Below, piece after piece: positions 1-5,558 of a stretch of DNA of 7,033 bases. The stretch spans positions 1 to 7,033 of the forward strand of contig CAYRWY010000318.1 in assembly GCA_964427955.1 (NCBI GenBank), read 5' to 3'. The notes beneath the pieces were generated by a model. It did no database searches, was not told the origin of the DNA, and saw only the letters and a program-made list of their open reading frames with translations. Positions within the stretch are counted from its first letter, which is position 1. Each line of letters begins with the position of its first letter. The stretch is from JACRBK01 sp964427955. Lineage in GTDB: Bacteria > Chloroflexota > Anaerolineae > Aggregatilineales > Aggregatilineaceae. The translations under genes and the position numbers were made by a program.

Positions 1-40
1 CTCTCCATCGTTTTCTGATGGAGAGGGGTGAGGGGTGAGG
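1..40. repeat. Intergenic hairpin with tandem GGGGTGA heptamers, probable dispersed repeat
   Basis: Positions 1-9 (CTCTCCATC) and 17-25 (GATGGAGAG) are exact reverse complements around a 7-nt loop. They run directly into two exact GGGGTGA copies (25-31 and 32-38) plus GG. The mix of a small hairpin with a GGAGAGGGGTGAGGG-type tail resembles intergenic repeats seen in many copies in Chloroflexota and some other GC-rich genomes; that likeness is from memory and was not searched. The element is cut by the window edge, so its left boundary is unknown. It lies downstream of the MFS gene, outside any coding region. No U-run directly follows the hairpin in either direction, so a simple intrinsic terminator is not supported. 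Confidence 0.5.
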
Positions 41-90
41 CCGTTTTTTCCCCTACACCAGGAGATCGGACGCTTAAGTTGACGCCTATT

Positions 91-104
91 GGGCGGAGTC
101 GCCC
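91..104. repeat. Short GC hairpin just downstream of the MFS stop codon
   Basis: GGGCG (91-95) and CGCCC (100-104) are exact reverse complements around a 4-nt loop, only 6 nt past the MFS stop codon. The next bases on the minus strand are AATAGGCG, so there is no U-tract and this is not a standard intrinsic terminator. The CCCCTAC flank at 102-108 also occurs at 50-56, which suggests that two related repeat modules fill the 110-nt space. The hairpin could protect the 3' end of the MFS mRNA, but that is only inference. Confidence 0.35.
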
Positions 105-110
105 CTACCA

Positions 111-1343
111 CTACCCCGGCTCGGCGGGCTGGACGGCGGGCACCGTGATCGGGCGGCCCTCCTGCGCGGCATACAGTCCCACCGTGCCGACCAGTGCCAG
201 CGCCGACCAGAACAGAAACGGCAGACCGGGGGAGATCGCTTCCAGGCGGACGCCCAGCGGCGGCGCGATCAGGCTGCCCAGCCCCGAAAAGACCATCACC
301 AACCCGCTGGCGGTACCCGCGAATTTCGGCCCGATCCCGTCGGTTTCGAGGACCATCGTCAGAAAGACGGCCATGAAGCCATCGCGCACCATGCCCGCCA
401 GCCCGACGGTGGGCCACACGGCGATCCCTCTCACGAAGGACAGCAGCCCAAAGCCGATCACGGTCATCGTGGCGCAGCGCAGCGCGACTTTTTTGCGCGA
501 TCCCAGCCGGTCCGACCAGAGGGCGATGGGGATCACGAAGATCATGCTCATCAGGTGGAAGGAGGCCGCGACCGTGCTGGCGCGCCCTTCGGACCACCCG
601 TTGTCCTCCAGGTAGATCGGCAGATAGCCCAGCGTGCCCTGAATGGCCCCACCGATCCCCAGGATGGCCCAGCCCATCAGCCACATTTTTTTGATGCGCG
701 CGACGTAGGCAATCGTCTGGCGCAGCGGGGGAGTTTCGGGGGTCGCCGCGGCGGGTTGGGGGATGGGGCGGGTGAAATACCAGGGCAGGCTGAGCAGCGC
801 CCCCAGCACCCCGTAAAACAGCAGCACCTGGCGCCACCCGCCCAGCCAGGGCGACAGCACCGTCGCGCTGATCATCGACCCGGTCATGAAGCCCAACGCC
901 ATGCCCATCGAGGCCACGCCGCTCGCCATCCCCAGTTCTTTGTTCGAAAACCACAGGCCGCAGGTTTTGAACACCGTCATGGGGATGACCGACCCGGCGA
1001 AGCCGTACAGCAGCATCGTCAACATCAGGGTGAAATAGCTGTTGGAGAGGCCCCGCATGGCCCCGGTCAGGCCCGACAGCACGCACGCCCCGATCAGCAC
1101 GCGCCGGGGACCGAATTTATCGCTCAGCATCCCCCCGGCCAGCATCATGACGATGCCCGGCAGAGAACTGAGGCCCCACAGCATCCCCAACTGATCCAGG
1201 CTGAGATGGAGATCGGCGGAAATTTCTTTGAACAGCACCGGCATACACAGCGAAGGGGCTGCCGGGCCCAACGTGTCGGTCAGCGCGGCCAGCGCCAGGA
1301 TGTACCACCGGTAGCGCCCCGCGTCATGCGTGCTGTTGTGCAT
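111..1343 (-). CDS. Major Facilitator Superfamily (MFS) transporter, substrate unknown
   Basis: Integral membrane secondary transporter of 410 residues, a usual length for a 12-helix MFS carrier. Hydrophobic segments occur through the whole protein, with a hydrophilic central loop near 191-220 (Pro/Thr-rich, then Arg-Ile-Lys-Lys) separating the two six-helix halves. The MFS motif A is clear between helices 2 and 3 (GGMLSDKFGPRR, 70-81), and its counterpart in the second half is DRLGSRKK (278-285). The LWFSNKELGMASGVASMGMA stretch (130-149) resembles the helix 4-5 region of NarK/CynX-like and other anion or small-solute MFS members, but the substrate cannot be named. The ATG at 1343 starts the hydrophilic leader MHNSTHDAGR just before helix 1. 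The frame is open back to 1619, but that extension would cross a terminator and the end of the permease gene, and it reads as non-coding. The Shine-Dalgarno is weak. The gene lies on the same strand as the peptide importer operon but beyond its terminator, so it is probably a separate unit. Confidence 0.9.
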   Translation of the reverse strand: MHNSTHDAGRYRWYILALAALTDTLGPAAPSLCMPVLFKEISADLHLSLDQLGMLWGLSSLPGIVMMLAGGMLSDKFGPRRVLIGACVLSGLTGAMRGLSNSYFTLMLTMLLYGFAGSVIPMTVFKTCGLWFSNKELGMASGVASMGMALGFMTGSMISATVLSPWLGGWRQVLLFYGVLGALLSLPWYFTRPIPQPAAATPETPPLRQTIAYVARIKKMWLMGWAILGIGGAIQGTLGYLPIYLEDNGWSEGRASTVAASFHLMSMIFVIPIALWSDRLGSRKKVALRCATMTVIGFGLLSFVRGIAVWPTVGLAGMVRDGFMAVFLTMVLETDGIGPKFAGTASGLVMVFSGLGSLIAPPLGVRLEAISPGLPFLFWSALALVGTVGLYAAQEGRPITVPAVQPAEPG

Positions 1344-1381
1344 AGGAGTTGGCCTGTTGTGTGATCGGATCGGCGTTCCCG

Positions 1382-1387
1382 ATTTTA
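1382..1387 (-). promoter_or_regulatory. Possible -10 element for the MFS gene
   Basis: The minus strand reads TAAAAT here, five of six matches to TATAAT. It lies 38 nt before the MFS start and beyond the operon terminator, which is where an independent promoter should be. The -35 position at a 17-nt spacing (TCGCAA) matches the consensus in only three of six positions. It is a tentative call. Confidence 0.25.
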
Positions 1388-1430
1388 TCTGATCCCGTGG
1401 GGTTTTGCGAAGCAGCAGAGCCAGTGAATC

Positions 1431-1457
1431 AAAACGGCCCAGGGAAAACCCGGGCCG
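1431..1457 (-). terminator. Intrinsic terminator of the peptide ABC importer operon
   Basis: On the minus strand, 1457-1452 (CGGCCC) pairs with 1440-1435 (GGGCCG), and inside it GGG (1451-1449) pairs with CCC (1444-1442) around a TTTT loop. This gives a nine-pair GC-rich stem with one bulged base. TTTTGATT follows at once (1434 downward). The hairpin begins 22 nt after the DppC-type stop codon and before the MFS gene. The T-tract is only four long, so some readthrough into the MFS gene is possible. In the plus direction there is no T-run, so the signal works one way. Confidence 0.75.
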
Positions 1458-1479
1458 CCGCAGGGTTCGTCGAGAAGGG

Positions 1480-2529
1480 CTACACCTTCTTGCTTGAGCG
1501 CGGATCGAGCGCGTCGCGCAGGCCGTCGCCCAGGAAGTTGAAGGCGAACATGATGAAAAACAGCGCCAGTGCCGGGAACAGCGCCTGGTTGGGATAACTG
1601 ATGATCGAATACGAGCCATCGGCGATCATCGATCCCCAACTGGGACGAGGTGCCTGGACGCCCAGGCCAATGAAGCTGAGGAAGGCTTCGAACGAAATAT
1701 AGCGTGGAATGGCCAGGCTTTCCGCCACGATAATCGGCCCCAGGATGTTGGGCAGCACGTGCCGGACCAGGATTTCTGCGTCCCGTGCGCCGATGGAGGT
1801 GGCCGCGTCGATGAATTCGGCTTCACGCGTCGAGAGCACCAGGCCGCGCGCCAGCCGGGCCGTGCCCATCCACGAGGTGATCCCGATGCCGATGAAGATA
1901 AACAGCATCCCGCCGAACATCGCATCGATCTTGTTCATCCGGTAGGCTAGTGAGCCGGTATCGCCCTGGTCAAAACTGGCGCGGAAATAGGCCATCATCA
2001 GGATGACGAGCAGCAGGGTCGGGAAGGCGTACATGATGTCCACAATGCGCATCATGATCGTGTCCGTGCGCCCCCCGACGTAGCCGGAAATCATGCCGTA
2101 AATCGTCCCAATCAGCAGGCTGAACAAGGGGCCGACGAAGGCGACCGTCAGGGAGATGCGCGTCCCATAGATGATGCGGCTGAACAAGTCACGTCCCAGG
2201 GCATCACTGCCGATCAGGTAATCATCGCTGAGCCGGACGTAACCCTTCGGTTCACCCACCGGAGCCATCTTGGGAAACAGGTCGGTGATCCATTTAGGCG
2301 CGGCGTTCATCGCCAGCAGGTTTTGCGTCGCATAATCATGGGTGGCAATCTGGGGAGCGAAAATGTATATGAGAATGTAAAACAGGATGACGATTCCCCC
2401 GATCACCGCGGCGCGGTTTCGGCGTAGCCGTCTCCAGGCATCCATCCAGGGGCTGCGCGATCTCTCGACAGTCTTCAGGTCTGCAACCACCACTGGGGCG
2501 GCTTGCTCAGTAGTCTCTTTAACGGCCAT
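1480..2529 (-). CDS. Peptide-type ABC transporter permease, DppC/OppC family
   Basis: Second transmembrane subunit of a family 5 (peptide/nickel/opine-type) ABC importer, 349 residues. A cytoplasmic N-terminus with a basic WRRLRRNRAA patch (32-41) leads into helix 1 (about 42-60), the OppC N-terminal pattern. The DppC signature GSDALGRDLFSRIIYGTR (107-124) precedes helices 2 and 3 (about 128-181). The EAA loop that docks the ATPase is intact (238-261, E238, A242-A243, G247, P260). The C-terminus keeps the FLGDGLRDALDPR signature (332-344). At 349 residues it is longer than a usual DppC (about 280-310). The extra length lies at 68-103, before the GSD motif, and at 183-205, between hydrophobic segments. 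The ATG is preceded by AGGA, which overlaps the upstream permease stop codon 11 nt away, indicating translational coupling. The substrate cannot be read from the sequence. No ATPase gene follows; a terminator does. Confidence 0.95.
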   Translation of the reverse strand: MAVKETTEQAAPVVVADLKTVERSRSPWMDAWRRLRRNRAAVIGGIVILFYILIYIFAPQIATHDYATQNLLAMNAAPKWITDLFPKMAPVGEPKGYVRLSDDYLIGSDALGRDLFSRIIYGTRISLTVAFVGPLFSLLIGTIYGMISGYVGGRTDTIMMRIVDIMYAFPTLLLVILMMAYFRASFDQGDTGSLAYRMNKIDAMFGGMLFIFIGIGITSWMGTARLARGLVLSTREAEFIDAATSIGARDAEILVRHVLPNILGPIIVAESLAIPRYISFEAFLSFIGLGVQAPRPSWGSMIADGSYSIISYPNQALFPALALFFIMFAFNFLGDGLRDALDPRSSKKV

Positions 2530-2538
2530 GATTATTTT

Positions 2539-2542
2539 TCCT
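2539..2542 (-). promoter_or_regulatory. Shine-Dalgarno of the DppC-type gene overlapping the DppB-type stop codon
   Basis: The minus strand reads TAGGA, in which TAG (2543-2541) is the stop of the first permease gene and AGGA (2542-2539) is the ribosome binding site of the second. Nine nucleotides separate AGGA from the ATG. A ribosome ending on the first gene would cover the second start, which fits one-to-one synthesis of the two channel subunits. Confidence 0.75.
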
Positions 2543-3551
2543 ACGTAAGCCGAATGCGTGGGTCGAGCCAGGCATAAGTGAGATCGACCACGAAGTTGGC
2601 GACGACGATGAAGAAGGCAAAGACCAACGTCGTGCCCATGATGATCGAATAATCACGGTTCTGGATGCTGGTCACGAAGTAGGACCCCATACCGGGGATG
2701 CCAAACACGCGCTCGGTCACGAAGGTTCCGGTGATCAAAGCGGCGAAGAGCGGGCCTAACACTGTGACGACGGGAATCATGGCATTTTTCAAGGCGTGAA
2801 CCACGACCACCCGGCGCGGACGCAGCCCTTTGGCATTGGCGGTCCGGATATAGTCTTCGTTGAGCACCTGGAGCAGGCTGGCGCGGGTCAGGCGGGCCAG
2901 CAGCGCCGATTGGGCGAATCCCAGCGCGAAAGACGGCATAACTGCCTGCTTGAAGGATCCCCAGCCCTGGGTCGGCAGCCAGCCTAACTCGACCGCCAGG
3001 ATATATTTGAGGGTCGGTCCGAGGATGATCACCGGCACCGAAACGCCCAGAATGGCCGTGCTCATGCTGAAATAATCGAGGGGAGTATTTTTCCGCAGAG
3101 CTGCTACTGTTCCCAGGGGGATGCCAATCACCATCGCGATCAACAGGGCGGCGATCCCCAGTTGGGCTGAGATCGGCAGTTGTTCCCGAATAATGTCGTT
3201 GACACTGCGCGTTTGCCGGTAGGAGGGGCCGAAGTTCATCCAACGTAGGACTGTGTGTTCGCCGAAGGGCAAACTGACATTGATCAGATAGCTGTCAATC
3301 ACCGAGGCTTTTTTCTCGGTAGTGGTGATACGGGGGACGATCAGGTCAATCATGTAATCGGTGTACTGCTTGTACAGCGGATCGTTGAGATGATACTTGG
3401 CGTTGAGATTCTTCAACGTGGCGGCGCTGAGTTGTTTTTCATTATCAAAAGGGCCGCCCGGCACCTGGTGCATGATAAAAAAGGTGATCACCGATACGAT
3501 GAACAGTACCGCTACTAAGTATAAGAGCCGCCTGACAAAATATTGTCCCAT
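2541..3551 (-). CDS. Peptide-type ABC transporter permease, DppB/OppB family
   Basis: First transmembrane subunit of the same importer, 336 residues. The N-terminus has the family pattern of a basic RRLL followed by helix 1 and a PGGPF turn (about 7-35). The FGPSYR-(7)-II segment (107-121) precedes the core permease domain, with helices near 128-152 and 162-185. The EAA loop is present (233-260: DYIRTANAKG, then HALKNAMIP). The ERVFGIPGMGSYF signature (280-292) and the C-terminal DLTYAWLDPRIR (323-334) are typical. Between the conserved NDPLYKQY segment (56-63) and FGPSYR there is an extra stretch of about 35 residues (about 70-105) not present in the compact E. coli type; by topology it should face outward, toward the binding protein. 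The ATG at 3551 is preceded by AAGG five nucleotides upstream. The product pairs with the DppC-type protein encoded next, with 11 nt between the genes. Confidence 0.95.
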   Translation of the reverse strand: MGQYFVRRLLYLVAVLFIVSVITFFIMHQVPGGPFDNEKQLSAATLKNLNAKYHLNDPLYKQYTDYMIDLIVPRITTTEKKASVIDSYLINVSLPFGEHTVLRWMNFGPSYRQTRSVNDIIREQLPISAQLGIAALLIAMVIGIPLGTVAALRKNTPLDYFSMSTAILGVSVPVIILGPTLKYILAVELGWLPTQGWGSFKQAVMPSFALGFAQSALLARLTRASLLQVLNEDYIRTANAKGLRPRRVVVVHALKNAMIPVVTVLGPLFAALITGTFVTERVFGIPGMGSYFVTSIQNRDYSIIMGTTLVFAFFIVVANFVVDLTYAWLDPRIRLT

Positions 3552-3578
3552 GATGACCTTTTTGATTCTGAATTGAGA

Positions 3579-3608
3579 GGTGGAGAGAGAGGTACCTCTC
3601 TCTCCACC
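3579..3608. repeat. Perfect 30-bp palindrome between binding-protein and permease genes
   Basis: Left arm 3579-3593 and right arm 3594-3608 are exact reverse complements (15 nt each) centred on GGTACC. In RNA this would fold into a 13-pair stem with a four-base loop. It lies in the 92-nt spacer after the substrate-binding protein stop and 27 nt before the first permease start. The minus strand continues as TCTCAATTC, with no U-run, so it is not a full terminator. In peptide and sugar ABC operons, a stem-loop after the binding-protein gene often stabilises that mRNA segment or partly blocks readthrough, giving more binding protein than permease; that role is inferred here. A protein binding site is an alternative because the DNA is exactly symmetric. 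Confidence 0.8.
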
Positions 3609-3643
3609 GGACTAACTAGGTAACGAGTAGCGACGCGGGCCGC

Positions 3644-5320
3644 TTATTGAATATCCCACTTTTCCATACGTTCGTGGTTGTTCACGGCGTAGGTGCGGAC
3701 GATATTGGTCTGCGTCATCTGGCGCTGCGTGTAGTAGTAGATCGGGATGATCGCGGCGTCGCGGTTGACCAGGATGTACTCCGCCTGGGCATACAGTTCA
3801 CGGCGAGCATCGTTGTCGCTCTCTACGGCAGCCTGGTCGAGCAGGGCGTAGAAATCGTCGGGACCCCAACCGGTGTGGTTGTTGCTGTCCGGACCCTTGC
3901 TGCGGAACACGTCGTTGATGAAGCTGTTGGTGTCGGGATAGTCATAGCACCAGCCCAAACGCCACACCGTGGGCGCGTCCGTACGCAGAGTTTCGTTGTA
4001 GGTCTGCGCATCCTGGGCCATGTCGGTCACGGTGATGCCCAGCGTATCTTTCCACATCTGCTCCACCGCCTGGGCGATCAAGACGTGGTTGGTCGAGGTG
4101 TTGTGGCCCAGGGTGATGGGAGGCATGGTTTCCGCGGTCAGGCCGGTTTCGTCGAAGTACAGTTGCAGTTCAGCCTTGGCGGCCTCGGGATCGGTCCAGA
4201 TGGCCAGGTCAGGATAGTCTTCCTGCTTGGGCGCAGCGGCGATGTCGGGACGGGTGAAGAAGCCCGCCGGAGTTTCGCCACTGTTGGTGATCTGGGTTAC
4301 GGCAGCGCGATCCAGGGCCATCGACAGCGCGCGGCGCACGTGGACGTTGTTGGTCGGTTCTTTCTCAGTGTTGAAGCCGTAGTAGTAGGTGCAGCTGCTG
4401 GGGCCAAAGACCAGTTCGTCCGGGTATTCGGCGCGCAGGCGGTCCAGGTCGGGCAGCGGCACGACCGGGATCCAGTCCAACTCGCCCGCTTCGAAGGCCG
4501 CCAACTGGGCCGGTTCTTCGAGGTAGGTGAAGACCCACTCATCGATCTTCGCCTGGGGCATGTAGTCGGTTCCTGCCCAGAAGGGGTTCTTGATCAGAGT
4601 TACCTGAACGTCGTGTTCCCATGACTTGACGGTGTAGGGGCCGTAGGTCTGGATGGTGCCCGCTTCGGTCCAGGCGTCGGCAGCTTCGTCGACCACCCAC
4701 TTAGGTTCGGGACGAGACATCCACAAGCCGTACATCATGGGCAGGTAGCCTGCGGGCTTGGGCGACTTGATCTCGACCGTGTAATCGTCGATGGCGGTCA
4801 CGCCCAACTGCACGGTCTCGCCCGCCAGCATTTCCATGCCGCCGACGATCCAGGGGGCCAGGGTCGAAGCATACTGCGACGCCAGGGCCGGATCGAGGGT
4901 CCGGCTGATACCGTAGACGACGTCCTGAGCTTTGACCGTGCGCACCGCACCGGCTTCATCCGTCACCTGGACGACTTCGCCCTTGTCCGCGTCATATTTG
5001 ACCCAGGGGATGTCGTGGATGAGGTTGAAGGTGTAGGTCAGGCCATCTTCAGAGACGGTCCAATCGCTGGCGATACCGGGTTCAGTTGCCACGGTCTCTT
5101 CGTTCAGCATCGTGAGGCCGGGGAAGAGTTCTTCGATGAGCTGGATTTCGTTCGACCAGTGTGCCAGCGACGGATCGAGGATCACATCGCCCGGCAGGTA
5201 AGCGGTGCGCAGCACTTTCTTATCTTGCGCTTTGGTCGTGTGGAGATTGGTGGCCGACATCAGGGTCGCGATGACCAGCAGGCCCACCAGCAAAACACTA
5301 AGCCTCTTATTGCGGTGCAT
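3644..5320 (-). CDS. Peptide-type ABC transporter substrate-binding protein, family 5 (OppA/DppA-like)
   Basis: Exported receptor of the importer, 558 residues, a usual length for cluster C / SBP_bac_5 proteins. It has a signal peptide: basic MHRNKR, hydrophobic core about 9-23, and a likely signal peptidase I site after TTKA (31). Family features follow in order: PGIASDWTVSEDGLTYTFNL (81-100), NPFWAG (245-250), EPAQLAAFEAGELDW (269-283), FNTEKEPTNNVHVRRALSMA (316-335), the OppA-like RLGWCYDYPDTNSF (454-467) near the ligand pocket, and IPIYYYTQ (525-532). There is no lipobox. The only two cysteines are C310 and C458, both in the mature domain, so it is not a standard lipoprotein. The start is the ATG at 5320, preceded by AGGAGG with an 11-nt spacer. 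It is the first gene of the operon, separated from the permease genes by 92 nt with a palindrome. An oligopeptide ligand is likeliest from the family; dipeptides, opines, sugars or metals are possible. Confidence 0.93.
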   Translation of the reverse strand: MHRNKRLSVLLVGLLVIATLMSATNLHTTKAQDKKVLRTAYLPGDVILDPSLAHWSNEIQLIEELFPGLTMLNEETVATEPGIASDWTVSEDGLTYTFNLIHDIPWVKYDADKGEVVQVTDEAGAVRTVKAQDVVYGISRTLDPALASQYASTLAPWIVGGMEMLAGETVQLGVTAIDDYTVEIKSPKPAGYLPMMYGLWMSRPEPKWVVDEAADAWTEAGTIQTYGPYTVKSWEHDVQVTLIKNPFWAGTDYMPQAKIDEWVFTYLEEPAQLAAFEAGELDWIPVVPLPDLDRLRAEYPDELVFGPSSCTYYYGFNTEKEPTNNVHVRRALSMALDRAAVTQITNSGETPAGFFTRPDIAAAPKQEDYPDLAIWTDPEAAKAELQLYFDETGLTAETMPPITLGHNTSTNHVLIAQAVEQMWKDTLGITVTDMAQDAQTYNETLRTDAPTVWRLGWCYDYPDTNSFINDVFRSKGPDSNNHTGWGPDDFYALLDQAAVESDNDARRELYAQAEYILVNRDAAIIPIYYYTQRQMTQTNIVRTYAVNNHERMEKWDIQ

Positions 5321-5331
5321 GTTTTGTCAAT

Positions 5332-5337
5332 CCTCCT
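5332..5337 (-). promoter_or_regulatory. Strong Shine-Dalgarno of the substrate-binding protein gene
   Basis: The minus strand reads AGGAGG, a full match to the anti-Shine-Dalgarno core, with 11 nt to the ATG at 5320. The spacing is a little long. It is the strongest ribosome binding site of the operon, in keeping with high demand for the binding protein. No in-frame alternative start lies closer. Confidence 0.75.
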
Positions 5338-5384
5338 ATTGAAAAGGGCTTTAAAACTGAGTGGTTCCAACTAACTTTTGGGCC

Positions 5385-5409
5385 AGGTACCCATCGAGGT
5401 GTGTACCTC
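5385..5409 (-). promoter_or_regulatory. Overlapping alternative hairpins or operator-like inverted repeat in the importer leader
   Basis: Two inverted repeats share bases. GAGGT/ACCTC (5396-5400 with 5405-5409) has a 4-nt spacer; AGGTAC/GTACCT (5385-5390 with 5403-5408) has a 12-nt spacer. They cannot form together. The site lies in the untranslated leader, about 30 nt downstream of the predicted transcription start and about 65 nt before the binding-protein start codon. The half-site GAGGT/ACCTC is also the core of the palindrome at 3579-3608. The stems are short, so chance occurrence is possible. Confidence 0.3.
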
Positions 5410-5443
5410 TTATGTAGTACAAGGCAGTCCCAAACAAGGTTCA

Positions 5444-5472
5444 ATGATATATTATACGGTAGGAGTAGTCAA
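5444..5472 (-). promoter_or_regulatory. Predicted sigma-70-type promoter of the peptide importer operon
   Basis: On the minus strand the -35 box TTGACT (5472-5467, five of six matches) is 17 nt from the -10 box TATCAT (5449-5444, five of six matches). A perfect TATAAT also occurs just upstream (5456-5451), but it lies only 10 nt from that -35 box and would need another. Transcription would begin near 5437, leaving a leader of about 117 nt. The position, in the AT-rich divergent spacer, supports the call. Confidence 0.6.
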
Positions 5473-5501
5473 AACTTTCATAGCGCAGCTTAGAAAATTT
5501 G

Positions 5502-5510
5502 TGCTATTAT
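5502..5510 (+). promoter_or_regulatory. Predicted extended -10 promoter of the HerA-like ATPase gene
   Basis: The plus strand reads TGCTATTAT, an extended -10 element (TGN before TATTAT, five of six matches to TATAAT). Such promoters can work without a good -35 box, and none is visible at 17 nt upstream. Transcription would begin near 5517, giving a leader of about 42 nt before the ATG at 5559. Its upstream side abuts the importer promoter, about 30 bp away. Confidence 0.45.
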
Positions 5511-5558
5511 CTGGCTATTGGCGCTCTGGTTCATTCTAGCGTAAAAGGCAGGCATCGG

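Noticed and set aside
91..104. GC hairpin after the MFS stop as an intrinsic terminator
   Set aside because: Stem of only five pairs and no T-run on either side.
28..1364. Two long plus-strand frames (28-615 and 555-1364) opposite the MFS gene
   Set aside because: Both are antisense shadows with biased Pro/Arg/His/Gln content and no domain; the MFS frame on the minus strand is clear.
1344..1619. N-terminal extension of the MFS frame up to an ATG at 1619
   Set aside because: It would overlap the end of the DppC-type gene and run through the operon terminator; the 92 added residues look random, and the MFS fold begins right after the ATG at 1343.
2653..3243. A 196-codon minus-strand frame inside the DppB-type gene
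   Set aside because: It is a second frame of the same strand with Pro/Arg-rich, non-membrane content; the DppB frame shows all family signatures.
3579..3608. The 30-bp palindrome as a complete intrinsic terminator
   Set aside because: The sequence after the stem on the minus strand is TCTCAATTC without a U-tract, and two permease genes of the same system follow.
3647..4624. A 325-codon open frame on the plus strand opposite the binding-protein gene
   Set aside because: Low-complexity Val/Gly/Arg/His composition without motifs; the minus strand encodes a full family 5 binding protein.
5451..5456. Perfect TATAAT as the -10 box of the importer operon
   Set aside because: It lies only 10 nt from the TTGACT box, and the hexamer at a proper 17-nt distance (GAAAGT) is poor. 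TATCAT at 5449-5444 gives the right spacing. The two could act together.
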